NCBI GenBank assembly: GCA_037954325.1 | Contig: JBBMNZ010000046.1 | Location: forward strand, 821,001-885,000 | Length of the DNA stretch: 64,000 nucleotides | From: Fistularia commersonii | Taxonomy: Eukaryota > Chordata > Actinopteri > Syngnathiformes > Fistulariidae | Reading direction: 5' to 3' | In this document: piece after piece, positions 41,823-53,279 of the stretch | How positions within the stretch are numbered: the stretch's first letter is position 1 | Layout of the letters: the number at the start of each line of letters is the position of its first letter | The notes under the pieces: generated by a model | The model's database searches: none | Told to the model about the DNA's origin: nothing | Seen by the model: the letters and a program-made list of their open reading frames with translations, nothing else | Made by a program: the position numbers and the translations under genes

Positions 41823-41882
<60 letters not shown>
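41822..41882. repeat. (CAT)n microsatellite
   Basis: About 20 CAT triplets (ATG on the minus strand) lying between the copia-2 integrase piece and the RT piece, where copia polyproteins have a variable linker. Confidence 0.95.
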
Positions 41883-41884
<2 letters not shown>

Positions 41885-42130
41885 GGTCTGAGCTCATCTC
41901 TGTCTGGGTTTGTTGCTCTGGAGATGGGTTCGACACAAATTTTAGCAGTCTGTTTTAGTACTCTTTCACTATTTGGATAATATACAAAATAAGCTGGACT
42001 ATTTTTGTCATATCCAATGAAAACTCCCTTCTCACCTCTTGAGTCAAGTTTCTTTTTGTTGTGCTTGTATGCATAGCACACAGCACCAAACTTTTGCATT
42101 TGTGACACATTTGGTTTCTTTCCCGTCAAG
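41883..42130 (-). pseudogene. copia-2 integrase C-terminal fragment
   Basis: Minus-strand frame reading TGKKPNVSQMQKFGAVCYAY, then KKLDSRGEKGVFIGYDKNSP and AYFVYYPNSERVL. This is the GKKP/GYD region that follows the catalytic core of copia integrases. It is the only piece of copia-2 upstream of RT in the window. Its 5' side joins unit D at CCGAAACG. Confidence 0.78.
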
Positions 42131-42617
42131 CCGAAACGCCCCCCCCCCCCCCCCCCCACCACCACCACCACCCCACACACATTAGCTCCTCCATTCATTC
42201 ACATGTACACGCCGGCTGCTCCGGGAGCTCCACGCCGACGTTTCGGTGATCGATGTCCGCAGAAGGTGCACCATTGCCGGCCTGCGGTATCCTGTAGACC
42301 CCCCCCCCTCCATAAACACATGCAATACGCCTTGAAACGCATCGCTCGCACCGACGCGGGGAATCCTTTACCCTACTTCCACAGCAACGGCGAGAATCAC
42401 ATTGCGTCGGCCGCCGTGAGGAAGAGGGGGGGGGGGGCATTAAGGGGGGGAGAGAGAGAGACATGGAGATTTTCTCAGCCTCTCATTCTTTTTTTTTTTT
42501 TTTTTTAATTGAACATAAATAGTACACACAAATATACAAATGTACAAATAAACATGGCAAGGTAGAACTGAATGTCAATGAAACAACCAGGCATGAGGAA
42601 GCAAAGGACATAAGGAC
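42131..42617 (-). repeat. Inverted unit D plus L1 3' UTR
   Basis: Reverse complement of about 4545-5025: L1 3' UTR end, poly(A) (as T run at about 42489-42508), then unit D with C/G runs and a GGT/CCA triplet tract. Between it and the copia-1 LTR there is no other sequence. In sense orientation it continues exactly where the L1 fragment at 30444-30854 was interrupted. Confidence 0.8.
42613..42617 (+). repeat. Candidate copia-1 target-site duplication AGGAC
   Basis: AGGAC before the 5' LTR has no partner after the 3' LTR (GTTTG at 47458), but matches, inverted, GTCCT at 30850-30854 beside the other copia-1 copy. Both lie at the same point of the L1 3' UTR. Confidence 0.7.
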
Positions 42618-42973
42618 TGTTGAGATAGGTGATCTCATTAGTTTTATTTGAGTTTACATTCTAGTATACATATGTTTTATTTGTATCTACTCTCAGGAAA
42701 TGTATGGCACTTTATGACAAGGTTTGGGACTTGTTTTAGTTTTTCGCGACTGTTCAGCTAACTTGACGTTAACTTCTACGTCAGTGTTCTTTTTTTGGTA
42801 TAGCGGTGCTGGCGGGAATTTTTCCCTCACTCTGTACTGTACATGTCCCATGGCTAACCGATGTTGATTCCCGGAGCTGTGAAGAAGAAAATAAAAGACG
42901 ATTCAAACAAGGCAAACTTGTGAATTCCTTCCGAAACATGGAAAACGAAGAAGCTGCAAACTTAAACGCAACA
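42618..42973 (+). repeat. copia-1 5' LTR
   Basis: TGTTGAGATAGG to CTTAAACGCAACA. Contains AATAAA at 42890-42895 and, 36 bp before its end, the ATG at 42938 that opens the gag frame. Confidence 0.93.
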
Positions 42974-45900
42974 GGTTATGGGCCCAGGCAACGAACAAAA
43001 GGAGGAAGATGGCAACGTTTGGTTTTCGATGGAGACGAAAACAACTACGAGCTTTGGGAAGTAAAGTTTCTGGGACACATGCGACTCGAAGGTTTGAAAG
43101 AGACAATACTTTCAACTGTTGAGCCCGACCCAGATAAAAATGCAGAATGCTACGCTGAGCTTATCCAGTTCCTCGATGATAAAAGTCTATCATTGGTAAT
43201 GAGGGAAGCCGCAGATGACGGTCGAAAAGCTTTGAAAATATTACGGGATCATTACGCCAGCCAGGGTAAGCCCAGAATTATTTCCCTGTACAGCGAACTA
43301 TGCTCACTCAAGAAGGAACCCGACGAAACAATAACAGATTACATTATCAGAGCAGAAAAGGCAGTCACCGCTCTGAGAAACACAAAACAGGTGATAAGTG
43401 ATGAGCTGATGATCGCTATGGTTATGAAAGGGCTTCCAGAACCGTACAAGCCCTTCGTCATTCACGTAACTCAGAGCAGTGAAGAAATGACGTTTATTCA
43501 GTTCAAGAGTAAACTAAGAAGTTATGAAGAGACTGAAAAGTTTGACAGCAAAACCAAATCAGACAATGTAATGAAAGTGGACATGTCAACGGTGATCTGC
43601 TATGGATGTGGAAACCGTGGCCATATGGCAAAAGCTTGTCACCAAAAATCAGGGCCAAAATGGTGCAGCTATCACAGAAGCACAACCCACACCGATGAGA
43701 CATGCAGAAGAAAATCCAAGCCCAAAGAAGACTCGGTCAAACAAAACACAGACATCCAAGACAAAGATAAGGAAGATGAGCAAACTTTTGTATTCAAGGT
43801 CAGTCAAAAAGTCCCTCCGGAAAATATCAGAAAAAATGGACTGATGGTAGACTGTGGCGCTACATCACACATCATAACACAAGAAGACAAATTCATAAGA
43901 TTTGATGAGTTTTTCAACCCAAACAAACATTACATGGAGCTAGCAGACGGGACCAGAAGAAACAAAGTGGCACTAAAAAGAGGTGATGCAGAAGTGTTAC
44001 TCCAGGACATTGAAGGAAAACCTGTCCTGGTAACCTTAAGGGGAGCCTTATTCATCCCATCATATCCTCAGGACTTCATATCGGTGAAGGCAGCCACAGC
44101 TGATGGAGCCAGCGTGATATTCAAAGAAGGAGAGAACAGACTCATAACCAAAGAAGGAAAAATTTTCAGCATTGAGGAATGTGACAGACTCTACTACATA
44201 AGAACGGTAAATTATCAACAACTTTATGATGATACAGTAAATGACATGATGTCCAGAGATAGAGTAAACTTAACTTGTGATGTCAAAACATGGCATGAGA
44301 TTATGGGACACTGCAATGTAAAAGATGTATTAAAATGACCAAACTTAGTCGAGGGTATGAAGATTACAGGTCAGACCAAGGTAGACTGTAACGTAGACTG
44401 TAACGTATGCACGGAGGGAAAATTCACAAATAGCAGAAACAGGCAAGCTGATGCAAAAGCTGATGCACCCCTAAAAATGGTACACACTGACTTATCAGGC
44501 CCGATTGAACCAGCTGGTCAAGAAGGGCATAAGTATGTCATTTCATTCACAGATGATTATTCAGGGGCAGTATTTGTATATTTTCTCAAATACAAGAGTG
44601 AAGCTACATTAGCAACAGAGAAGTTCCTTGCTGACAGCGCAGCGTATGGTCGTGTCAAATGTATCAGGTCAGACAACGGGACTGAATACACAGGAAATGC
44701 TTTTCAATCTCTTCTAAGGGAGAAAGGCATAAGACATGAAACATCATCCCCATACTCTCCCCATCAAAATGGGACAGCAGAAAGACAATGGAGGACCCTT
44801 TTTGAAATGGCAAGGTGTATGCTAATAGCAAAAGGATTACCAAAGGTTTTGTGGCCTTATGCTGTCCAGACCGCTGCCCATATTCGAAATAGATGTTACA
44901 ATGACAGACACAAAAATACCCCATACTTCATGTTAACAGGGAGAAAGCCAAATCTTTCAAAAATGTGGATATTCGGAACTGAGTGTTATGCATACAAACA
45001 TGACACTAAGAAATTGGATCCCAGATGTGAAAGAGGAATATTTGTGGGATACAGTAAGAAAAGCCCTTCATACCTGGTCTATAATCCACTTACAGAAAAA
45101 GTGTCAAAACAGAGACTGGTGAAATTGATCAAAAAGGGAAGAATTGAACAACAAACACAAACTGATGATTATGAGACAGAAATCCAGGGATATGAAGACA
45201 CAGAATCTACAGATGAAACCAGTATAGATGTGTCACAAAGTGAAAATAAAACAGACAACCATATACAAAATGAGGATGAGAGTACTAACGCAGATGTGTC
45301 ACATGACGAAGAAACAGCAGAAAATGTCCAAAATGAAAAAGAGACGAGGTCAGACATAAAACCCAGATATAATCAAACCAGTCGCTATCCTAGACGAAAA
45401 AGGGTCGTTCCAAGGTATTTAGAGGATTATCAGACAGACTATATTAACAATGATAAAAATCATACAACTATTGATTACTGTTACAGGACTGTGTGCGGAG
45501 TCCCACAGAATTATAGTGAAGCACTGAAGTCACCACTGGCACCCGGGTGGAATTGTGCCATGAGGGAAGAGATTGACTCGCTTAAACAGAATGACACATT
45601 TGAACTGACAACTTTACCTGAAGGGAGAAAAGTAATTGGAGGAAAATGGGTATTTGCCCTTAAAGAAAATGCTGAAGGAGGACAAATATTTAAGGCGAGA
45701 TATGTAGCTAAGGGTTACAATCAAACAGAAGGCATAGACTACTATGAAACTTTTGCACCGACAGCTAACATTACATCAGTGCGGGCACTAATGCAGATAG
45801 CCGTACAAAATAACCTCATTGTCCATCAAATGGATGTTAAGACGGCATATTTACATGCTCCTATACATGAGGAGATTTTCTTGGAACAACCAGAAGGGTT

Positions 45901-47059
45901 TGAAATGATGTCAGAAACAGGAGAGAAACTAGTGTATAGATTAAAGAAATCTCTTTATGGCCTGAAACAATCAGGAAGAAACTGGTATGAACTCCTTAAT
46001 GACCATTTAGAACAGGACAACTTTGTGAGAAATCTCTCTGACCACTGTGTGTACAGAAAACAGACGGAAAATGGTGACACAATCATTGTAATAATTTGGG
46101 TAGATGATTTAATTATTGCCGCAAGCAGCAATGATGCACTCAGCACATTTAAACAGAACATGAAATTCAAGTTCAACATGAAAGACCTGGGGAAACTATC
46201 ATATTTTTTGGGCATACAATTTGAACAAAAGGGGGATGAAATCAAAATGAACCAGACAAAGTACATCCTAAAAATGCTAGAGAGATTTGGAATGTCAGAA
46301 TGTAAAGCAAGATCTACTCCAAGTGAGCAAAAATTAGAGGGCATCCCTGTAGCTGATGAAAATGAGCAAAGTGAACCTGTCGACCCCAAAGAATATCGTG
46401 AGATTGTAGGCAGTCTTATTTATGCCATGACTTGCACCAGACCTGATATCAGCTGGATAGTGAGCAAACTATCACAGAATCTGGCAATGCCAAAAGTAGA
46501 AAACTTAGTAGCTGCAAAACATGTTCTGAGGTATTTGAAGGGGACAGCTGATTATGAACTAAGTTTCAAGACAAATAAGGAGGATTTGAACCTGATAGCT
46601 TACAGTGATTCAGACTGGGCATCATCTGTAGAAGACAGACGTAGCACTACAGGCTACTGTTTCAGTTTAACAAAACAAGGCCCAGCCATTGCATGGAAGT
46701 CAAGGAAACAGCCCACAGTGGCCCTGTCAACATGTGAGGCTGAATACATCGGCCGAGCCACCACCGCACAAGAAAACATGTACCTGTCTCAACTGTTAAA
46801 CGGTATGGAAAACAAAATGTACAGTTGCACAACAATCTACGGAGACAATCAGGGGGCCATCGCACTGAGTAAGAATCCTGTAAACAGACAAAGGTCAAAA
46901 CACATTGATGTAAAATATCATTTCATTCGTGAAGCACTCAGTGAGGGTTAAATAAATCTTATCTATTGTCCATCAGAGGACATGTTGGCAGACATCTCGA
47001 CAAAACTCATGACAAAGGTAAAAATAGAAAAATTCAAAAAGTGGTTCTTTGGAAATTAA
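42938..47059 (+). pseudogene. copia-1 gag-pol polyprotein with two in-frame stops
   Basis: One reading frame of about 1373 codons. Gag: LVFDGDENNYELWEVKFLGH near residue 27, and a CX2CX4HX4C zinc knuckle (CYGCGNRGHMAKAC, 43598-43639). Protease: LMVDCGATSHI (near 43845). Integrase: WHEIMGHC zinc region, then HTD, RSDNGTEY and HQNGTAER giving the D, D and E, and GRKPN/GIFVGYSKKSP. RT: KWVFALKENAEGG, KARYVAKGYNQTEG, HQMDVKTAYLHAPI, KKSLYGLKQSG, WVDDLIIAASS. RNase H: SDSDWASS, STCEAEY, YGDNQGA. TGA at 44336-44338 interrupts the integrase zinc region (LK, stop, PNLVEGM) and TAA at 46949-46951 cuts the last 36 codons; both are in frame. The start at 42938 is chosen because no other Met precedes the gag domain. 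It is inactive as it stands, unless the stops are read through. Confidence 0.88.
42974..42987 (+). promoter_or_regulatory. copia-1 primer-binding site, initiator tRNA-Met half type
   Basis: GGTTATGGGCCCAG, directly after the LTR, is complementary over 14 of 14 bases to positions 27-40 of vertebrate initiator tRNA-Met (CTGGGCCCATAACC), that is the anticodon stem-loop, not the tRNA 3' end. Drosophila copia is known to be primed by a 5' half of the same tRNA. The site also encodes Gly-Tyr-Gly-Pro of the gag frame. Confidence 0.82.
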
Positions 47060-47089
47060 AATGTCCAAAGTTTTTTTTTGGATGTTGAG

Positions 47090-47101
47090 ATCAAGAGGGG
47101 G
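47090..47101 (+). promoter_or_regulatory. copia-1 polypurine tract
   Basis: ATCAAGAGGGGG abuts the 3' LTR start at 47102. Confidence 0.8.
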
Positions 47102-47457
47102 TGTTGAGATAGGTGATCTCATTAGTTTTATTTGAGTTTACATTCTAGTATACATATGTTGTATTTGTATCTACTCTCAGGAAATGCATGGCACTTTATG
47201 ACAAGGTTTGGGACTTGTTTTAGTTTTTCGCGACTGTTCAGCTAACTTGACGTTAACTTCTACGTCAGTGTTTTTTTTTTGGTATAGCGGTGCTGGCGGG
47301 AATTTTTCCCTCACTCTGTACTGTACATGTCCCATGGCTAACCGATGTTGATTCCCGGAGCTGTGAAGAAGAAAATAAAAGATGATTCAAACAAGGCAAA
47401 CTTGTGAATTCCTTCCGAAACATGGAAAACGAAGAAGCTGCGAACTTAAACGCAACA
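47102..47457 (+). repeat. copia-1 3' LTR
   Basis: 356 bp, matching the 5' LTR except for a few changes. Its 3' flank is the hairpin/(GT)n module GTTTGGTTGTGGATGCG, as at 2853. Confidence 0.93.
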
Positions 47458-47513
47458 GTTTGGTTGTGGATGCGTTTCGGCTAATGCTATTAGCACAGGT
47501 ATGATGAGTTAAG

Positions 47514-47552
<39 letters not shown>

Positions 47553-47980
47553 TGTGTGTGTGTGTGTGTGCGTGTGTGTGAGTGTGAATTTGTTTAGGTG
47601 GGGGGGGGTCGCGGACAGGGAGTACCGGGGCCTCGAGCGGATGAGCTGAGGAGCGGAGGAGGGCAGAAGCCTGGCCCGTGATTCGCTTATGTCCAGCGGT
47701 TCGGGAATTCCAGGGCCCAAAGCGGAGGAGCGATGGAGCTGAGAAGCGGAGGAGCGGAGGTAATGTTTCTCCTCTCAGAGGCGGGGAAGTTTGGGGGCAG
47801 AAGAACCCCTTAGACTGGCTAATGTGAGCATACTCCGGACATAGATCCCCCGGACGTATGATTGGAGCTCTCGGACCATTTGGCACACACATGTGAATGA
47901 GTGAATGAGCTAATGTTTGTTTGGTTGTGGATGCGTTTCGGCTAATGCTATTAGCACAGCTATGATGAGTTAAGGTGTGT

Positions 47981-48012
<32 letters not shown>

Positions 48013-48369
48013 TGGTGTGTTTTTGTGTGTGTGTGAGTGTGTTTGTGTGTGTATGTGTGAGAGTTTGTTTAGGTGGGGGGGGGGGAGTACCAGAGCCCAT
48101 ACAGGAGGAGCGGTGGAGCTGAGAAGCGGAGGTAATTTTTCTCCTCTCAGAGGCGGGGAAGCTTGGGGGCAGAAGAACCCCTTAGACCGGCCAATGTGAG
48201 CCTTCTTCGGACATAGATCACCCGGACGTATGACTGGAGCTCCCGTACCTCTAGGCACACACATATGTGAATGAGTGGATGAGCTAATGTTTGTTTTGTT
48301 GTGGATACGTTTTGGCCAATGCTATTAGCACAGCTATGATGAGTTCAGGTGTGTGTGTGTGTGTTTGTG

Positions 48370-48444
<75 letters not shown>

Positions 48445-48739
48445 GTTTATCTGTGTGTGAGAGTTTGTTTTGGTGGGTGGGGGGGGGGGGGGGTGTTCCC
48501 GCGGACAGGGAGTACCAGGGCCTGGAGCGAATGAGGTGAGGAGCGGAGGAGGGCAGAAGCCTGGACCGTGATTCGCTTATGTCCAGCGGTTCGGGAGTTC
48601 CAGGGCCCAAAGCGGAGAAGCGGAGGACAGCAAAAGCCCTGTCCGCAATTCACCTGAGTCTGGCGGATCGGTAGTACCTGGTTCCGCAGCGGAGGAGCGG
48701 AGGAGCGGAGGAGCGGAGGAGCGGAGCAAAGCGGAAGAC
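47458..48739 (+). repeat. Compound (GT)n / LTR-like units, second copy of 2853-4134
   Basis: Same three units in the same order, offset by about 44605 bp, differing mainly in (GT)n length, G-run length and scattered substitutions. No gene is seen. Confidence 0.88.
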
Positions 48740-49275
48740 CGTCTTAATAACAAGGAAATTACAGATGAGGCTATAATTTCCACAGAAATCTTTAAATTCT
48801 ATCGCCACCTATACACTTCGACATTGTCAAAAAGCGATTGTGACTCCTTTCCAACAAATATTCCTCAACATATCCCAAAAATAAACAACAACAAACAATA
48901 TATGTTTGTTTTGTATATGTTTATATATAATCAACAAAAAATATACAGTTTGATATCTGAGATTCCTTGTGAGTCGCCAACTTAATTACATGTTGTACTC
49001 CCCTTGCAATCTTTTTTTCGTTTTAATTTTTTATTAGTCTATCTATTGATTTAATTATTTCATTTTAATTTCTTTTTTTGTCTAGCACTGTAAATTTCTC
49101 ACAAACCGTTAACACTATTAACTTCTGATTCCATACAGAACGAATGTCCTTATGTCCTTTGCTTCCTCATGCCTGGTTGTTTCATTCACATTCAGTTCTA
49201 CCTTGCCATGTTTATTTGTACATTTGTATAGTTGTGTGTACTATTTATGTTCAATTCAAAAAAAAAAAAAAAAGA
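48740..49275 (+). mobile_element. L1 fragment: ORF2 linker, 3' UTR and poly(A), copy 3
   Basis: Paralog of 4135-4670, with a poly(A) of about 16 ending near 49273. Confidence 0.7.
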
Positions 49276-49734
49276 ATGAGAGGCTGAGAAAATCTCCATG
49301 TCTCTCTCTCCCCCCCCCTTAATGCCGCCCCCCCCCCCCTTCCTCACGGCGGCCGACGCAACGCGATTCTCGCCGTTGTTGTGGAAGTAGGGAAAAGGAT
49401 TCCCCGCGTCGGTGCGAGCGATGCGTTTCAAGGCGTATTGCATGTGTGTATGGGGGGGGGGGGGTCTACAGGACACCGCAGACCGGCAATGGTGCACCTT
49501 CTCCGGACATCGATCACCGAAACGTCGGCGTGGAGCTCCCGGAGCAGCCGGCGTGTACATGTGAATGAATGGAGGAGCTAATGTGTGTGGGGTGGTGGTG
49601 GTGGTGGTGTGGGGGGGGGGGGGGGGGGGGGGGCGTTTCGGCTAATGCTATCAGCACAGCTATGATTATCCCCAGAACGTTGAGAACGAGCTCCCGGAAC
49701 TCCAGACATGCGTATATAAAAGAGTGGAATTAAG
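49276..49734 (+). repeat. LTR-like unit D with TATA motif, copy 3
   Basis: Paralog of 4671-5117, including GCGTATATAAAAGAGTGG near 49710 and a G run of more than 20 near 49612. Confidence 0.72.
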
Positions 49735-49738
49735 GTGT

Positions 49739-49825
<87 letters not shown>

Positions 49826-49850
49826 TGTGTGTGTGTGTGTGTATGTGTGG
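49735..49850 (+). repeat. (GT)n microsatellite upstream of L1 piece 3
   Basis: About 115 bp of GT with a GA and two TA interruptions. Confidence 0.95.
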
Positions 49851-49866
49851 GACAGAAATAATGTCG

Positions 49867-51394
49867 GGGACAGAAATTGTTATTAGCCTGCTGGCAGATG
49901 ACACAACCTTAGTTTTGAAAAATGAACATCAAGTCCCAATAAGCGTTGAAAAAATTAAAACATTCTACAAGGCTTCAGGATTGTCATTAAACTTAAAGAA
50001 ATGCAAACTTCTTGAGCTGCATGACTCACCACTAAAGGAAATCAGCAATGTTCCTATCAAATCAGAAATAAAATACTTGAGCATTTTCCTATCTAAGGAC
50101 CAAAAGTTAAATCAGTCCAGGAACATTGAATCTAAACTGAATCAAAGTAAAGCTAAATTGAATATATGGCTCCAAAGAGATTTATCAATATTAGGCCCGA
50201 TATATTTGACTAAAATGGAATGTTTATCCAGATGTATATACCCAGTGTATTCCAATGCTGCTCCAAATCAACTCATAAAATCTATTAACCAAATAAATTT
50301 CAACTTTATCTGGAGGAACAAACCACACCATCTAAAAAAATCACATATGGGGAAAGAAACAAGTGACGGAGGGCTGAAAGTGATAGAGTTGGACTGCCTG
50401 AATGGGACATTGAAGGTGAACTGGTTGAAATCCTGGATCAAACATCATCATTTTTTCTGGTATTGTACTCCAAACTACTTATTCAACATAGTCGGCAGCC
50501 TAAGTCTTCTACTTATCTCTGACTTGGATATCAACAAGATTCCTGTCCAATTTTCAGAGTTCCATAAACAAATACTATTATACTGGAAAATGATATATGT
50601 ACACAATTTCTCACCACACAGTACAATAATTTGGAACAATCGATATGTACTGCATGGCAACAAACCTCTGTTTTACAAGGAATGCTTTGAGAAAGGTATA
50701 TGGTCAATAATTGACTTGATGGATGACAATGGCAGTCGTCTAGACTATGAACAGTTCTGTACTACACACAGATTTAAGCCTCCCATATTAGAGTTGATAA
50801 AGTTACGAAACGCACTGCCTCGACAATTTGTATTCCTGACCAAAAATATAATGACGCACCAAACCGTACAACCACAGTTACCCCGACTATCACTCCAGGG
50901 AATCTCAATTCCGGACAGAAAGTGCACCAACTCCTTTATTAGGACATGTTTCACAGGAAACTTATTCCCTGGACGTCAAAACAAAAATAATATTTGAAAT
51001 GAATTTGATAAGGAATCGATTGCCACGCTGCGAACTATGTATCTGACTCTACCCATACCCCCCAAGGCACAAAGAAACCCACTTCTAAATTATGAATGAC
51101 ATCTACCCATCTAAGGAATTATTGAGGGTACGCTTTACTTTTGAAGATAATATTTGTACATTTTGTGAAGACAACATTGAAACCACTGACCATATATTTT
51201 TTCTCATTCTCATTCCATCATCACCAGTTTCCCTCTCAAAAGATGATATCACATTTGGTTTACTTATAAGCAACATAACAGATGAACTCCGTGTCAATGT
51301 TCTTTTAGGCCTGGCCAAGTTCTTCATTCACAAAAACAGAATGCAAAAATGCTCCCCAAATTTGAATTTCTTCATAAACGATTTTGAATTATAA
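49867..51394 (+). pseudogene. L1 ORF2 C-terminal part, copy 3
   Basis: Paralog of copies 1 and 2. It keeps LADDTT in the palm box and the 300 bp missing from copy 1 (INKIPVQFSEFHKQILLYWK to THRFKPPILELIK). The open frame ends at 50995-50997 (KNNI, stop). A short out-of-frame gap is followed by the frame 51092-51394 with CTFCEDNIETTDHIFF. This copy is the best template for the family here but lacks everything upstream of the palm. Confidence 0.87.
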
Positions 51395-51743
51395 AAAAAA
51401 ATCCTTAAAACTTATGGAAAAATCCAAAAACTAAAAAATATACAGTTACCCATGTCTGAGATTCCTTTTTTTTGAAAAAAAAAAAAAAAAAAAACAAAAA
51501 AAAAACTTAATTACATGTTATATTCCCCTTGCAATTTTTTTTCGTTTTAATTTTTTATTTGTCTATCTATTGATTTAATTATTTCCTTTTAATTTCTTTT
51601 TTTGTCTAGCACTGTAAATTTCTCACAAACCGTTAACACTATTAACTTCTGATTACATACAGAACAAATGTCCTTATGTCCGTTGCTTCCTCATCCCTGG
51701 TTGTTTCATTGACATTCAGTTCTACCTTGCCATGTTTATTTGT
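51395..51743 (+). other. L1 3' UTR, first part
   Basis: A/T-rich, matching 6490-6842. It is cut by an RTE insertion after TTATTTGT. Confidence 0.72.
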
Positions 51744-52451
51744 CTTCTTCTTCTTCTTCTTCTTTCGGCTTTTCCCGTTAGGGGTCGCCACAGCGAGTCA
51801 ACTTTCTCCATCTAACCCTATTCTCTGTATCTTCCTCTCTCACACCAGCTACTTTCATATCCTCTCTCACTACGTCCATAAATCTTCTCTTTGGTCTTCC
51901 TCGAGACCTCTTGCCTGGCAGCTCCAATTCCAGCATCCGTCTACCAATATATTCACTATCTCTTCTCTGTACATGACCGAACCATCTCAGTCTGGCTTCT
52001 CTGACCTTCTCTCCAAAACATCGAACATGTGCCGTCCCTCTGATAGATTCATTCCTGATCCTATCCATCCTGGTCACTCCCAAAGAGAACCTCAACATCT
52101 TCATCTCTGCAACCTCTAGTTCTGCCTGCTGTCTTTTGGTCATTGTAACAGTTTCTAGTCCATACATCATCGCTGGTCTCACCACTGTCTTGTACACCTT
52201 TCCTTTTATTCTGGCCGATAGTCTTCTATCACATAGTACCCCTGACACTTTTCTCCACCCATTCCAACCTGCTTGGACCCGTCTCTTCACCTCTTTTCCG
52301 CACTCTCCGTTGCTCTGGACTGTTGACCCTAAGTACCTGAAATCCTCCAGCTTCTTGATCTCCATTCCCTGTAGCCTCACCGCTCCACCCGAGTTCCTCT
52401 CATTCACACACATATATTCTGTCTTGCTGCGACTAACTTTCATTCCTCTCC
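51744..52451 (-). mobile_element. RTE 3' end inserted in L1 3' UTR
   Basis: 5'-truncated RTE on the minus strand with (GAA)n tail at 51744-51765. The site is uninterrupted in the paralog (CATGTTTATTTGTACATTTG near 6827). ATTTGT flanks both sides (51738-51743 and 52463-52468), with about 11 bases of filler at the 5' junction. This dates the insertion after the large duplication. Confidence 0.88.
51779..52451 (-). pseudogene. RTE reverse transcriptase C-terminus, undamaged tail
   Basis: Codes for MKVSRSKTEYMCVNERNSGG, then DRRLSARIKGKVYKTVVRPA, RGTAHVRCFGEKVREARLRW and RWRKLTRCGDP to the natural stop at 51778-51780. Unlike the copies at 1 and 32193 it has CGA (Arg) rather than TGA after RGTAHV, so it represents a less damaged source. 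The RT core is absent through 5' truncation; the frame extends by chance into flanking L1 3' UTR. Confidence 0.85.
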
Positions 52452-53156
52452 AAAATATACAAATTTGTACATTTGTATATTTGTGTGTACTATTTATGTT
52501 CAATTAAAAACAGTTTGATGTCTGAGATTCCTTGTGAACGGCCAACTTAATTACATGTTATATTCCCCTTACAATTTTTTTTTTTAGTTTTTAATTTTAT
52601 TTTTCTATCTATTTATTTAATTATTTCCTTTTAATTTTCTTTTTTGTCTAGCATTAAAAAATTCTCGCGAACCGTTAACACTATTAACTTCTGATTACAT
52701 ACAGAACGAATGCCCTTATGTCTCCCGTCCCCCCCGCTTTTTCCGTACGGTGGCAGACACTGAGATCAAAAGCAAATGGGTGTCATTGTAATGCAGTAAC
52801 AGGGTGATAACAGCCGTGTTTGAAGTGTGTAGGGGCTTATAAGAGAGCAGAAGCACGTCACGCTATTCGCCTGAGTTCGGAGGATCGGGGGCACCAGGGC
52901 CCATAGCGGAGGAGCAGAGGAGTTGAGAAGCGGAGGAGCGGAGTTATGTTTCTCTTCTCAAAGGCGGGGAAGCTTGGGGGCAGCAGGACCCCTTAGACCG
53001 GCCAATGTGAGCCTTCTCCGGACATAGATCACCCGGACGTATGACTGGAGCTCCCGTACCTCTGGGCACACACATATGTGAATGAGTGGATGAGCTAATG
53101 TTTGTTTTGTTGTGGATACGTTTCGGCCAATACTATTAGCACAGCTATGATGAGTT

Positions 53157-53158
<2 letters not shown>
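52452..53158 (+). repeat. L1 3' UTR remainder, then LTR-like unit
   Basis: Paralog of 6843-7528: second 3'-UTR block to about 52715, then GCAGTAACAGGGTGATAAC near 52793, a satellite half-unit and GACCGGCCAATGTGAGCC. No gene is seen. Confidence 0.8.
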
Positions 53159-53215
<57 letters not shown>

Positions 53216-53220
53216 GGTGT

Positions 53221-53277
<57 letters not shown>
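53159..53277 (+). repeat. (GT)n microsatellite
   Basis: About 118 bp of GT with a TATGGG/TC interruption, homologous to 7530-7644. Confidence 0.95.

Positions 53278-53279
<2 letters not shown>

Larger units (their letters stand above)
42618..47457 (+). mobile_element. Full-length Ty1/copia retrotransposon (copia-1)
   Basis: A 4840-bp element with two 356-bp LTRs, primer-binding site, one gag-pol frame broken by two in-frame stops, and a polypurine tract. The gene order protease, integrase, RT, RNase H is that of Ty1/copia. Similarity in layout to animal GalEa-type copia elements is plausible, but I could not test it. LTRs differ at a few positions (for example TTTTATTTG/TTGTATTTG near 42675/47160), so insertion is not brand new. 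It lacks the RTE insertion found in the other two copies. Confidence 0.93.

Noticed and set aside
42203..42508. 101-codon frame ending in poly-Phe
   Set aside because: It reads through inverted unit D into the reversed L1 poly(A); it is not a gene.
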